DNA of 64,000 nucleotides, taken from Pseudomonas borbori (GTDB lineage Bacteria; Pseudomonadota; Gammaproteobacteria; Pseudomonadales; Pseudomonadaceae). Numbering within the stretch: position 1 is the first letter of the stretch; each line of letters begins with the position of its first letter. Location: NCBI RefSeq assembly GCF_900115555.1, contig NZ_FOWX01000025.1:22924-86923 (forward strand), in the 5' to 3' direction. Of this stretch, positions 17,994 to 27,080 are shown piece by piece. Below the pieces are notes generated by a model that had not been told where the DNA came from, did not search any database, and saw only the letters and a list, made by a program, of their open reading frames with translations. The position numbers and the translations under genes are program-made.

Positions 17994-18056
17994 CTTCTTG
18001 TCCTTGTTCTATCGATATTAGTCAGGTTGCCACGCCGCCCAAGGCGGCGCGGCGGG

Positions 18057-18977
18057 CTAGTCGTCGGGGTATTGCACCAGGGGCATGACGCTCGGTCCGA
18101 GAATCGGCCCGACCTGCTCGTGGCCCCAGACGCTCAGTTGCTCGGGGTTCAGCTCAAAGCCGTCGTGGTGCCAGGGCTGCAGTTCGTGGATGCACTCCAC
18201 GGCGAAGCCGGACGGGCTGAAGTGGTAGAAGGAAACGTGCGGATCCTGGCTGTGCTGGCCGAGGGTCATCTGCATCGGCAGCTCGCGCTTGTGCACGATG
18301 TCGTAGGTTTCGCCGAGGTCGCGCAGGCTTCTGACAAACAGCCCGATGTGTTGCACGCCTTTCATGCCGGGAGCGTGGCCGAAGGCGATGTCATGGCTGG
18401 TCTTGTCGTTGAGCTTGGCGCGGAAGAAGCCGGTGCGGCCCTTGCCGGCGCCGGCGCCGTACCAGTGGAAGCCCATCAGGTCGATGAAGAAGGCTTCCAG
18501 TTCCGGGCCGTAATCCGGAGTCATCAGGACGATGTGGCCTACGCCGCGCTCGTCGGCGACGAAGCCGCCGTGCGGACGGCCGGGGACGAACGAGCGAGGC
18601 GTCCATTTCTGCGCGTAGAACAGTTCGTGGCGGTAGCCCGCCGGACAGCGGAAGCGCACCAGCTCGCGCACGCCGCGTGTCTCGCAGAGGGCGGCGTTAC
18701 CAACCTCCAGGGCCACGCCGGCGTCGCGGAAGCGCGCCACCGCCGCGTCGAAGGCTTGCCGCCCGCGCGCTTCCCAGCCGATGTAGGCGATGCGGTCGAC
18801 GGGGCCGGGGTGGAAGGCAATGCGGTGGCGGCGGTCGTCGCTGCGCAGGTATAGGGAGCCGGGGTCGCCCGGCGGGGTGTTGCCCAGCCCCAGGCCGAGC
18901 ACCTGCGGCGCGTACTCGCGCCAGGCTTCCAGGTTCGGGCTTTCGAAGCCCAGGTAGCCGATACCGATGATGTCCAT
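18057..18977 (-). CDS. Type I extradiol ring-cleavage dioxygenase, ditC paralogue
   Basis: 306 residues, two-domain VOC-type extradiol dioxygenase. The metal ligands fall at His148 (GVGHIVL), His210 (GVQHIGL) and Glu261 (FAVECI), and active-site residues at His195 (TSHDIA), His242 and Tyr251 (VSFYHF), matching the BphC-type spacing. It should cleave a catechol next to a hydroxyl using Fe(II) and O2. It aligns without gaps over the first 260 residues with the ditC-like protein at 30266, with about two-thirds of residues identical by eye. It follows the amidohydrolase in the 22433-16143 operon. Confidence 0.9.
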   Translation of the reverse strand: MDIIGIGYLGFESPNLEAWREYAPQVLGLGLGNTPPGDPGSLYLRSDDRRHRIAFHPGPVDRIAYIGWEARGRQAFDAAVARFRDAGVALEVGNAALCETRGVRELVRFRCPAGYRHELFYAQKWTPRSFVPGRPHGGFVADERGVGHIVLMTPDYGPELEAFFIDLMGFHWYGAGAGKGRTGFFRAKLNDKTSHDIAFGHAPGMKGVQHIGLFVRSLRDLGETYDIVHKRELPMQMTLGQHSQDPHVSFYHFSPSGFAVECIHELQPWHHDGFELNPEQLSVWGHEQVGPILGPSVMPLVQYPDD

Positions 18978-19046
18978 GATGGCCTCTTGTTGTTGTCTGA
19001 ACCTGACTCTCCCGGCCTTTGCTCGGGAGAGTCGCCATGGCCTTCC

Positions 19047-20354
19047 TTACAACGCGGTCTGGGCGTCCGCCTGGGCGAACATCGCGTTGATGTCGCCAGA
19101 GGTCACCGGCTTGCCTTTCTCGCGCTTGGGCGCGGCGCCGCCCATGCCCAGCGCCGGTTCAGTGCTGACGTGCGTGGCCTGGGCGCGCAGGGCTCCGACC
19201 GTGCAGTTCTCCCGGCCGAGCAGGGCGAACGGGTCGTAGGAGAACTCGCGCATGGCGTTAAGGTGGGTGACCTTGTCGATGCTCGCCTTGGGCAGACGCT
19301 TGAGGCTTTCCCAGGCGATTTCCGGCGAGTTTGGCCAGGTGCAGTCGGAGTGCGGGTAGTCGCACTCCCAAGTGACCATGTCTTCGCCCACGTCCGGCAG
19401 GTTGCGCAGGCCGAAATCGTCCTCGATGAAGCAGGTGATGAAATGCTTGCGGAAGATATCGCTGGGCTTCTTGCCGCCGAAGTCGGCATTGGTCCAGGCG
19501 TGGTGGTGGCGGTGGGTGAAGTCGGCACGTTCCAGCAGGTAGGGGATCCAGCCGATGCCACCTTCGGACAGGGCCATGCGCAGGTCGGGGAATTTCTTCC
19601 ACATCGGTGCCCAGATCCAGTCGGCCGCCGAGTTGGCGATGGAGATCGGCATGGAGGTGATCCAGGCATCGATCGGCGACAGCTCGGAGGCGTGCTCGGC
19701 CTTGATGCCGGTACCGATGTGGCAGCAGATCACCACCTTGTTGTCGGCACAGGCCTTCCACAGCGGATCCCAGTAGTCGCTGTGGATCGACGGGAAGCCG
19801 TGCAGCGCCGGGTTGTCGGACAGCGATACGGCGTGCACGCCAAGTTTCGCCAGGCGCGTGACTTCCGCGGCAGCGGCCTGCATGTCCCACCAGGGCACCA
19901 GCATCAAGGGGATAAAACGCCCCGGTGCGACGTTACACCAGTCGTGCAGGTGCCAGTCGTTGTAGGCCTGGATCGCCGCTAGGGACACGGCTCGGTCCGG
20001 GTGATTCTGGAAGCGTTGGCCGGCGAAGCCGGGAAAGGTCGGGAAGCACAGCGAGCCGAGGATGCCGTTGGCGCTCATGTCGTCGACCCGCGCCTTGATG
20101 TCCCAGGTGCCGCGGCGCATCTGCTCGTAACCCAGCGGCTCCATGCCGTATTCCTCTTTCGGCCGGCCGACCACGGAATTGAGGCCCATATAGCCGGTGG
20201 CCTGCTCCTCGAATACCCAGACGTCGCGCCCTCCATGCTGTTCGATATGTGGCTGACGGCCCTTGAAGCGCTCCGGCATGTGCCGGTCGAAGGCTCCGGC
20301 CGGTTCGATAGCGTGGTCGTCGACGCTGACTAGGATCATTTCTTCGAGTTTCAT
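19047..20354 (-). CDS. Amidohydrolase-2 family metal-dependent hydrolase
   Basis: 435 residues. It begins with VSVDDHAIEP, a variant of the H-x-H metal site, followed by ICCHIGTG, ALSEGGIGWIPYLLERADF and a late Asp in ECDYPHSDCTWP. The family includes ACMSD-like decarboxylases and C-C hydrolases. It is nearly the same protein as the one at 51357, also 435 residues, with well over four-fifths of residues identical by eye. RBS AAGGGAG. In this operon it lies between the Rieske beta subunit and the extradiol dioxygenase, so it probably acts on the meta-cleavage product or a later acid. Confidence 0.87.
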   Translation of the reverse strand: MKLEEMILVSVDDHAIEPAGAFDRHMPERFKGRQPHIEQHGGRDVWVFEEQATGYMGLNSVVGRPKEEYGMEPLGYEQMRRGTWDIKARVDDMSANGILGSLCFPTFPGFAGQRFQNHPDRAVSLAAIQAYNDWHLHDWCNVAPGRFIPLMLVPWWDMQAAAAEVTRLAKLGVHAVSLSDNPALHGFPSIHSDYWDPLWKACADNKVVICCHIGTGIKAEHASELSPIDAWITSMPISIANSAADWIWAPMWKKFPDLRMALSEGGIGWIPYLLERADFTHRHHHAWTNADFGGKKPSDIFRKHFITCFIEDDFGLRNLPDVGEDMVTWECDYPHSDCTWPNSPEIAWESLKRLPKASIDKVTHLNAMREFSYDPFALLGRENCTVGALRAQATHVSTEPALGMGGAAPKREKGKPVTSGDINAMFAQADAQTAL

Positions 20355-20386
20355 TGTTGTTCTCCCTTGTCGTGGGTGTTTCGGGA

Positions 20387-20962
20387 TCAGAAGAAGATGC
20401 CGAGGTTCGGCGTGCCGATAACCGCTTGGTCGACGATGATTTCACGGCGCGCCAGCTTCAGTTGCCCGTCCTCGCGGCGCAGGATGTCGTGGCGCTCGCA
20501 GGGGATCAGGTCGAAGTCGTCGAAGTCGAAGCGACTGCGGGTCACCAGCAGGTAGCTCAGCACCTTGTATTCGTTAGCCTTGTCGGTATGGAATACGCGG
20601 ACATTGCTGACCAGGCGCTTGGTGCGCGAGGGCGGGTCTTCGCCCCAGGCGCTCTTGGTGTCGGTGATGCGCATGATCCGCACCATCATCGAACCGTAGT
20701 TGTCGTGCATGTGCTGCACGGTGCGCACCACAGTCTGCGCCTGCTGGCGCACCGGGCGGGTCAGGCGGATCGGCAGGTTGTATTCGAGGTCCCGGGTCAG
20801 GCTCTCGCCCCACTGGCGCAGTTGCAGAGTGTCGAGCAGCTCGGCCTCGTCGTGGAGGAAGTCGAGGATCTCGTGGTACAGCGGGTCGCCGCTGGAAACG
20901 CGCTTGGCGCGGTCGGTTGGCGGCAGCGGGGTGGGCTCGAGCAGGCGCTGCAATTCGTTCAT
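20387..20962 (-). CDS. Aromatic-ring-hydroxylating dioxygenase beta subunit
   Basis: 191 residues, normal for the small NTF2-fold subunit of Rieske dioxygenases. Diagnostic stretches include DPLYHEILDFLHDEAELLD, MVRIMRITDTKSAWGEDPPSRTKRLVSNVRV and the C-terminal LKLARREIIVDQAVIGTPNLGIFF. It follows its alpha subunit at 21039 and is a clear homologue of the ditA2-like protein at 39766. RBS GGAG. It has a structural role in the alpha3beta3 hexamer. Confidence 0.92.
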   Translation of the reverse strand: MNELQRLLEPTPLPPTDRAKRVSSGDPLYHEILDFLHDEAELLDTLQLRQWGESLTRDLEYNLPIRLTRPVRQQAQTVVRTVQHMHDNYGSMMVRIMRITDTKSAWGEDPPSRTKRLVSNVRVFHTDKANEYKVLSYLLVTRSRFDFDDFDLIPCERHDILRREDGQLKLARREIIVDQAVIGTPNLGIFF

Positions 20963-21038
20963 GGCGTTTCTCCAGAATGCTGTGCATGACGTCCGCGCGG
21001 AGCGGACGACGGTTGTGCGAAGGTGCGGGGACGTGGGC

Positions 21039-22433
21039 TCAGGCGGTCATCAGCGCGTGCCAGTACAGCCACCATTGCCACTGGGTATCGTCCTTGGTGA
21101 AACCTTCGCCGACATAGCCTGGGCCGGGCCAATTGGCTGGCCTGCCGTTCTCGTAGAGCGCTTGATACTTGAGGGTGATGTCCTGGCTCATCGCACCTTT
21201 GGAAGCGATGGTCTGGTGCGGCCAGGTGTCGGAGTCGTCCTGTTCGACCATCCCGGAGGTGCCGAGCAACTGGATCGACTGGCGCAACATCAGTGCCTTG
21301 ATCTCGGGCGGGGTGTCCTTCTCCGCCAGGATCCAGTTGACGAACTCCAGCTTGTCCGGCCCCTTGGGTACATAGGCATGCAGCGCCATGGCACCGAGTA
21401 CCGTGCCGTCCGGCTGTGGCAGGTAGATGAACTCGAACAGGCCGTTGGGGAAGAAGTTGCCGACCTGCGGCGGACGCGAACTCATCAGCTGCAACTGCTC
21501 GTCGCTGAAACGACTGAGCAGTTCCGGCACCATCTCCTTGGTGATGCCCGGCGGCGGTAGCAGGGTGAGCTTTTCCTCCGGGGTCAGGGTGGCTGGGTCC
21601 TTACCGGTGAGGCGGCGGATCTTGCGATCCAGCTCGATGCAACGCATGGTATGTCCATGCTCGGTCCACACCTCGGTGCCGTACATCTCCGGGGTCAGGT
21701 CGCCACCTTTGCCCTCGGCGTCCGGCTTCTTGGCGTAGGGACCGACCTCGCCCAGCCAGCGGTGCAGGGTCAGGGTGTGGAAGCCGTCGGAGGCCGACTG
21801 CTCGGCGGCGGTCTTCCAGTTGGCGCGGACGACGAAGCGCTGCGGTGGGCCGAGTACCTCCATGCCGGCGATGGTGCGGCACCAGAGCGTGTCGAAGTAC
21901 CACTTGGCATCGCCGAGGAAGTCCTCGAAGGACGGTCCGTCGATATTCCAGGTGGCAAAGATCAGTCCGCCATAGACCGCCACCCGGGCCTTCTTCAGGC
22001 CAAGCTCATCTTTCGTGCGGGTCTTGCCGTGCATGCATTCCTTCTCCACCGGCGCGCCGATGAAGTCGCCATTGGGCTTGAAGGCCCAGCCGTGGTAGAT
22101 GCACAGGTGGGTGGAGGCGTTGCCGCCGTCGAGGGTGGATATCTTCATGCCGCGGTGCGGGCAGACGTTCAGAGACACATAGATCTGCTCGTCGCCGGAG
22201 CGGGCGACGATCACCGAGTCGGAGCCCATGTCGCGAACGACGTAGTCGCCCTTGTTGGGTATTTCGGTTTCGTGGCCGAGGAACACCCAGGTCCTGGCGA
22301 AGATCTTCTTCATTTCCAGGTTGTAAAGTTCGGGGTCGGACAACGTCCGCATCTTCACTTCACGGTTTTCCAGGTCGATCAGGTCCGAGATTCTCGTGCC
22401 ATCGTTCAGTACCGGATTCGTGTAACTGGTCAT
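21039..22433 (-). CDS. Rieske dioxygenase alpha subunit, ditA1 paralogue
   Basis: 464 residues. The Rieske 2Fe-2S site is Cys91-x-His93 (CPHRGM) and Cys111-x2-His114 (CIYHGW). The mononuclear iron ligands fit His219/His224 in DGFHTLTLHRW with a later Asp. It should add O2 across an aromatic ring to give a cis-dihydrodiol. The Rieske ligands fall at exactly the same positions as in the ditA1-like protein at 38312, and the proteins are similar over their whole length. It is first gene of the minus-strand operon, and the 25-bp operator motif lies 32 bases upstream of its ATG. Confidence 0.92.
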   Translation of the reverse strand: MTSYTNPVLNDGTRISDLIDLENREVKMRTLSDPELYNLEMKKIFARTWVFLGHETEIPNKGDYVVRDMGSDSVIVARSGDEQIYVSLNVCPHRGMKISTLDGGNASTHLCIYHGWAFKPNGDFIGAPVEKECMHGKTRTKDELGLKKARVAVYGGLIFATWNIDGPSFEDFLGDAKWYFDTLWCRTIAGMEVLGPPQRFVVRANWKTAAEQSASDGFHTLTLHRWLGEVGPYAKKPDAEGKGGDLTPEMYGTEVWTEHGHTMRCIELDRKIRRLTGKDPATLTPEEKLTLLPPPGITKEMVPELLSRFSDEQLQLMSSRPPQVGNFFPNGLFEFIYLPQPDGTVLGAMALHAYVPKGPDKLEFVNWILAEKDTPPEIKALMLRQSIQLLGTSGMVEQDDSDTWPHQTIASKGAMSQDITLKYQALYENGRPANWPGPGYVGEGFTKDDTQWQWWLYWHALMTA

Positions 22434-22464
22434 GCTCGATCTCCGTTCTTGTTTTTCTTTAATA

Positions 22465-22489
22465 TGAACAAAATGTGTAAATGTGTTCA
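22465..22489 (-). promoter_or_regulatory. Operator motif TGAACA-N13-TGTTCA upstream of Rieske operon
   Basis: Perfect half-sites TGAACA (22465-22470) and TGTTCA (22484-22489) around 13 bases. On the minus strand the left half-site can serve as a -35 element and the sequence after the right half-site, CATATTAAA, supplies a -10. A repressor bound here would block RNA polymerase. It lies 32 bases upstream of the Rieske alpha ATG. Confidence 0.7.
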
Positions 22490-22746
22490 GTTGCGAGCCG
22501 ATTATCTGCTCAGATCCCGGCTTGTGAATTGATCTGGGTCAACGAATGATCGGTACTGGGGGACCACCGATCACGTTTTGCAGAGATGCTGGTGAGTCGG
22601 ATAGCAGGTCATTAGTGGCGAGGCTTTGCAGGGGAAGGGGAGGGGCTGGTGCGGCGGCTTTCTGGCAGACCGTGGTGACCTGTCGTGAATGTATGTGGAC
22701 AATATTAGTGAAAATGTCTTTTTGTCAGGGCCGCTGTGCAGCCGGT

Positions 22747-23922
22747 TCAGCGGCGAGAGTGCCGCTGGAGATTCAGCATCAGCAGCAGGCCGATGGCCGA
22801 GAGCAGGGCCGAGCAGAAGAAGACCTGCGCCAGGCCGAAGCCGGAAACGACCAGCCCCATCACCGGCCCCGCCAGGCCCACCGCCAGATCGAAGAACAGC
22901 GAAAGCGTGCTCAGGGCCGAGTTGCGGTTGGCCTCCGGCGTGCGTGCCAGGGTTTCCACCGCCAGCCCCGGATAGACCCAGGAAACGCCGAGACCGGTCA
23001 GTGCGGAACCGAGGATCGCCACCAGAGGCGAAGGCGCGAGCCAGACGAGCAGCAGCCCCAGGGTCTGTACGGCCATGCACACCGTGACCACCCGATAACC
23101 GCCGAAGCGTGGCACCACATTGGGCGAAACCAGCCTAGCGAAGATGAAGGCACCACCGAAAGCGCTCAGACAATAGGCCGCGTTATCCCAGCCCAGGCTG
23201 TCGAAGTACAGGGCGACGAAGGCGGTCAGACTGCCGAAGCCCGCCGAGCTGCAGGCGACGGCGAGACCACTGGGCAGCACGGCCATGAACACGCTGCGAA
23301 ACGGCAGCCGTAGGCCCGGCAACAAGGGCGCGGGACGCCTGGTCAGGGCGAACAGCAGGGGCAGGCAGCCGAGCAGGGTGATAGCGATACCGATGCCGGC
23401 GAGCCCCAGGTGATCGCGGATCAGCACGCCGAGCGGTGCGCCTATGGCGGTGCCGCCATAGGCGGCGATACCGTTCCAGGACATGATCTGCGCCGTGCGC
23501 GACGGGCCATGCAGGCCGATGGCCCAGGTGCAGCTGGGCGTGGAAATCAAGGCCGAGGCAACGCCCTGGAGGATGCGGCCGGCCATCAGCAGTGTCAGGC
23601 CGGCCCAAGGCGTAGTCGGCAGCAGAAATGTCAGAGCAGTCAGCAGGCCGCTGGCCGCAAGGAAGGCCAACCCTGTCATCACCGTGCGTTTTGCCCCGAA
23701 GCGGTCGGCGAGCTGTCCGGCGAGCGGACGCGACAGCAGGGTCGTCAGGTATTGCAGGCCGATTACCAGGCCGGCCATGGCGCTGCCGAAGCCCAGGGTG
23801 TTCAGCACGTAGCCGGGCAGCACGGCCAGTGGCAGCCCATTGCTTATGAATGAGGCGAAGTTGAAGCAGACGATCGAAACGATCGACAGGCCGACTGGAA
23901 GGGATTTTCTACTGGCGTTCAT
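22747..23922 (-). CDS. MFS transporter
   Basis: 391 residues with about twelve hydrophobic segments and the MFS motif A form GQLADRFGAKRTVM in the loop after helix 2. It resembles YhhS/arabinose-efflux-like members. ATG 23922 has AAGG at a 9-base spacing. It is the last gene of the minus-strand set 26891-22747 (MFS, ferredoxin, reductase, MFS). Its orientation and spacing (75 bases after the reductase) suggest cotranscription. Substrate unknown; efflux of a toxic intermediate is possible. Confidence 0.85.
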   Translation of the reverse strand: MNASRKSLPVGLSIVSIVCFNFASFISNGLPLAVLPGYVLNTLGFGSAMAGLVIGLQYLTTLLSRPLAGQLADRFGAKRTVMTGLAFLAASGLLTALTFLLPTTPWAGLTLLMAGRILQGVASALISTPSCTWAIGLHGPSRTAQIMSWNGIAAYGGTAIGAPLGVLIRDHLGLAGIGIAITLLGCLPLLFALTRRPAPLLPGLRLPFRSVFMAVLPSGLAVACSSAGFGSLTAFVALYFDSLGWDNAAYCLSAFGGAFIFARLVSPNVVPRFGGYRVVTVCMAVQTLGLLLVWLAPSPLVAILGSALTGLGVSWVYPGLAVETLARTPEANRNSALSTLSLFFDLAVGLAGPVMGLVVSGFGLAQVFFCSALLSAIGLLLMLNLQRHSRR

Positions 23923-23997
23923 CCTTCGTCGCCTTGCGGGTCGTAGGTTTGTCCTTGGCCACGCGCCGCGCCCGGTTGGGGCGCGGCACTGGGGTGG

Positions 23998-25233
23998 TCA
24001 GTCGCGGTTGGCGGCTTCCCAGGCCTTGAGGTCGAAACCGGCTGCGGCCGCTTCTGTTGGGCTGAGCTGGGGTGGGCGTGAGAGGATCTTGCGCGCCGCC
24101 AGATGATCGCCAGGGCGATTGCACGACTCCACCGCGATCAACTGGTCGCCGCGGAAACACAGCACCGAGAGCTGCGCGCTGTCCGGCGAGCCGATGACCA
24201 CGGTGCTGTCATAGCCGTTGGAAAGGCCGGCGATCTGCAGTTTCATGTCGCCCTGATCGGTCCAGAACCAGGGCAGCGCCCCATAGGGCGCCGGTTTGCC
24301 CATCAGTCGGGCGGCCACGGTGCGCCCCTGATCCACGGCGTTTTGTACGGACTCTAGGCGCGTTGGCTGTTCGTCGTTCTGCAGGCATGGAAAACAGGCG
24401 ACATCGCCGATCGCCGAGATATGCAGGTCGGAGGTGAGCAGATTGGCATCGACCTTGATGCCATTGGCGATGTCCAGGCCGGCTTCGCTGGCCAGTTGCG
24501 TGTTGGGAATCACGCCGATGCCGAAGACCACCAGGTCTGCATCCAATATGCGTCCATCGGAGGTTTCCACCCCGGTGACGCGGCCATTCTCGCCGATCAC
24601 CCGAGTCAGGCCCTGACGGAAGTCCAGGTGCACGCCCCAGCGGTGGTGTGCCTGGCTGAACAACTCGGACATCTCGCGACTGACCGCGCGGGCCATTGGT
24701 CGGTCGCCCAGTTCCAGGACATGCACGGCTGAGCCCAGCGACACCGCCACTGCGGCGAACTCCAGGCCGATGAAGCCGGCGCCGACCACCACCACGTTGC
24801 GCGCCTGTTTGGCGAGCGGCGCCAGGGTGTCGGCATCGATCTTGGTCTTGATGCCGAATACGCCTTCGAGTTCGGCACCGGGTACCGGCAGGGGACGGTT
24901 GTGCGCTCCGGTGGCCAGTACCAGGTGATCGTAGGCCAGGGCTTCGCCGCCCTCGAGCAGGACCCGTCGGTTCTGGCGGTCGATGGCGGTGACGCGGTCA
25001 TGCCTTAGCTCGATGCGTTGCTCGGTATAGAAGTTCTCCGGGCGGAACAGCAGGTTGGTCGCACCTATCTTGCCGAGCAGGTAGGCCTTGGACAGCGGCG
25101 GTCGCTGGTAGGGCAGACCGGGTTCGTCGCCAATCAGGCTGATGCGCCCGCCATAGCCGGCCTGGCGCAGCGAGGTGGCGACCTGAAAGCCAGCTTGGCC
25201 GGCACCGACAATGACTACCGAAGCGAGTGACAT
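23998..25233 (-). CDS. Ferredoxin reductase, putidaredoxin/rubredoxin reductase type
   Basis: 411 residues with two nucleotide-binding folds: VVIVGAGQAGFQVATSL for FAD at the N-terminus and VVVVGAGFIGLEFAAVA for NAD(P)H near residue 145. The motif ATGAHNRPLPVPG is also typical, as is ISAIGDVACFPC. RBS AGGAGG. It directly follows the 2Fe-2S ferredoxin gene, so NADH-to-ferredoxin transfer is the expected role. It is the only reductase of this type I see in the window, so it may serve both Rieske dioxygenases and both P450s. Confidence 0.91.
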   Translation of the reverse strand: MSLASVVIVGAGQAGFQVATSLRQAGYGGRISLIGDEPGLPYQRPPLSKAYLLGKIGATNLLFRPENFYTEQRIELRHDRVTAIDRQNRRVLLEGGEALAYDHLVLATGAHNRPLPVPGAELEGVFGIKTKIDADTLAPLAKQARNVVVVGAGFIGLEFAAVAVSLGSAVHVLELGDRPMARAVSREMSELFSQAHHRWGVHLDFRQGLTRVIGENGRVTGVETSDGRILDADLVVFGIGVIPNTQLASEAGLDIANGIKVDANLLTSDLHISAIGDVACFPCLQNDEQPTRLESVQNAVDQGRTVAARLMGKPAPYGALPWFWTDQGDMKLQIAGLSNGYDSTVVIGSPDSAQLSVLCFRGDQLIAVESCNRPGDHLAARKILSRPPQLSPTEAAAAGFDLKAWEAANRD

Positions 25234-25279
25234 GGAGCCTCCTTCTTATTGTTAGCGTGCCGCGAACGTGGTTCGGGCT

Positions 25280-25600
25280 TCAGAATTGTGATGCGGGCAG
25301 GCGTAGCACCATGCCATCGAGTGCTTCGCTGATGATCAACTGGCAGGTCAGGCGACTGTTGTCGTTGCGCTCGACGGCATACTCGAGCATGTCGGCTTCG
25401 GTGCCTTCGGCGGCGGGCAGGCGCGCCAGCCACTGGTCGTCGACATAGGCGTGGCAGGTCGCGCAGCTGCAAGCGCCACCGCAATCGGCCTGGATACCGG
25501 GCACCGACGCGAACATTGCCGCTTGCATGACCGATTGGCCAATTTCTCCGGTCACCTGGTGTGCTGTGCCGTTGTGTTCGATGAGGGTGAGAGTGGGCAT
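25280..25600 (-). CDS. 2Fe-2S ferredoxin, adrenodoxin/putidaredoxin type
   Basis: 106 residues. Cluster cysteines Cys40-x5-Cys46-x2-Cys49 and Cys86 match the putidaredoxin/adrenodoxin pattern; an extra Cys44 lies inside the loop. RBS AGGAA. It sits 46 bases before the reductase gene, forming a class I electron-transfer pair. Likely partner of the P450s at 11116 and 49914; it could also feed the Rieske enzymes. Confidence 0.92.
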   Translation of the reverse strand: MPTLTLIEHNGTAHQVTGEIGQSVMQAAMFASVPGIQADCGGACSCATCHAYVDDQWLARLPAAEGTEADMLEYAVERNDNSRLTCQLIISEALDGMVLRLPASQF

Positions 25601-25613
25601 GGTCGGATTCCTA

Positions 25614-26891
25614 TTAAACGGTTGTGGCAGTGGCAGGAATGGGCTGCGCGGAGAAATGCGGGACGCGGCCGAGGGTCAGCAAGAGCAGGGGGCCAATTAG
25701 GCTGCAGGCCATGGAGTAGAGCAGCATCGAGGTGTAGGAGCCGGTTCGGCTAAGCATCAAGGCGAACAGCAAAGGCGCAAGCGCCGAGGCCACGGTGTTC
25801 AGCCCCTGATGCACGCCAAACAGTCTGCCGTATTCGCGTAGCCCAAAGTAGCGAGCAACGAGGAAGGCGGCGATGTCGAATTCCGCGCCAGCGCCGAAGC
25901 CGATCATCACGGCGGCGAGCATCAGCAGGGCGAAGTCCGGCGTACCACCGAGGTAGATGAGGCAGCCGATAGCAGGTAAGGCCAGACTGAACGCAGCTAT
26001 ACCCGGCGGCCACAGACGGTCGAGCAGATAGCCGATCAGTACGCGACCGAAGATCAGCGAAACGCCAAAGAAGCTGAAAATCAGGTTGGCGTCGCCCGCT
26101 GACAAACCTCGGCTCTGCAGCATCGGCACAGTGCTGGTGACCATACCAACGATGGATGAGATCACCAATGCCAGCGCCAGGTTGCAGGTCCAGAACTTGC
26201 GCGAGCTCATGCCTTCTTTAAAGCTCATGCCCGGTAGCCCAAGCAGTTCGTTGCCCGTGTGCTGCCGCTTGGCGGCTTGGCCCCCCTGCACCCTGAACCA
26301 GAGCAGGGTCAGCGGCAGCAGCACCATTAGGTTAAGCAGCGCGAGAATAACAAAGGCAGCACGCCAGTCCCAATGCTCGATGCCCCAGGACATCAGGCGC
26401 GGAATGGTGGCGGCAGTGATGCCAGTGCCCGAGAGACCGATCGCCAGCGCCAGGCCGCGGTTGCGGTCGAACCACAGGCTAAGCAACTGGGTCCAGGTCA
26501 CCGCCAGTGCGCCCATGCCGATGATCGGCAGTAGAGCAAAGGCCAGGTACATCGACCAGATCGAACCTTGCAGTTGTGTAGTCGCCAGATAACCCAGGGA
26601 GAGCAGCACCAGCGAGATCAGGGTGACCCGCTTCATGCCGTAGCGCAGGTTGAACCAGCCGACCAGTTGCAGGGAAATCACCGCTCCGCCGAACAGGAAC
26701 GTGATGGAGGCCTGTAGTTCGCTCTTGCTCCAGCCGAAAGCCTGCTCCAGCGGCACGACCAGGGTGCCAAAACCGTAGAGCAGGGCGGCATTGATGCTGA
26801 TTGCCACGCCGACGACGGCAAGGATGACGATTCGCCAGCCTTGTCGAAACTCGGTGAGATCAATAGCAGCGTTGTTCTTGTGGGTGGACAT
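25614..26891 (-). CDS. MFS transporter, paralogue of the one at 14416
   Basis: 425 residues, about twelve membrane segments. The N-terminus (FRQGWRIVILAVVGV ... LLYGFGTLVVPLEQAFGW) closely matches the MFS protein at 14416. The product ends in an Ala/Pro/Thr-rich tail. It stops 13 bases before the ferredoxin ATG and so heads the transport/electron-transfer operon. No copy of the TGAACA motif is seen upstream. The Shine-Dalgarno is weak. Confidence 0.86.
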   Translation of the reverse strand: MSTHKNNAAIDLTEFRQGWRIVILAVVGVAISINAALLYGFGTLVVPLEQAFGWSKSELQASITFLFGGAVISLQLVGWFNLRYGMKRVTLISLVLLSLGYLATTQLQGSIWSMYLAFALLPIIGMGALAVTWTQLLSLWFDRNRGLALAIGLSGTGITAATIPRLMSWGIEHWDWRAAFVILALLNLMVLLPLTLLWFRVQGGQAAKRQHTGNELLGLPGMSFKEGMSSRKFWTCNLALALVISSIVGMVTSTVPMLQSRGLSAGDANLIFSFFGVSLIFGRVLIGYLLDRLWPPGIAAFSLALPAIGCLIYLGGTPDFALLMLAAVMIGFGAGAEFDIAAFLVARYFGLREYGRLFGVHQGLNTVASALAPLLFALMLSRTGSYTSMLLYSMACSLIGPLLLLTLGRVPHFSAQPIPATATTV

Positions 26892-27080
26892 CAGGCAGGC
26901 ACCTTTTGTTGATTTTGTCTTGCCAGGTAGCTCGGCGGTTTCTGCCGATTTTACGTGAATCTGGTTATCATTGTTCTGAAATAAGAATTGAATGCTGGAT
27001 TTAGAATATTGCAGAGTGGATTATCTGTCTAGTCATGCCTGATCGAACCACCCCATTACAACAACATGAAAGGTACAACG

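Noticed and set aside
26900..27010. Operator motif upstream of the MFS gene at 26891
   Set aside because: AGAACA is followed by an ATTCA at the wrong spacing, so the 6-13-6 geometry fails.
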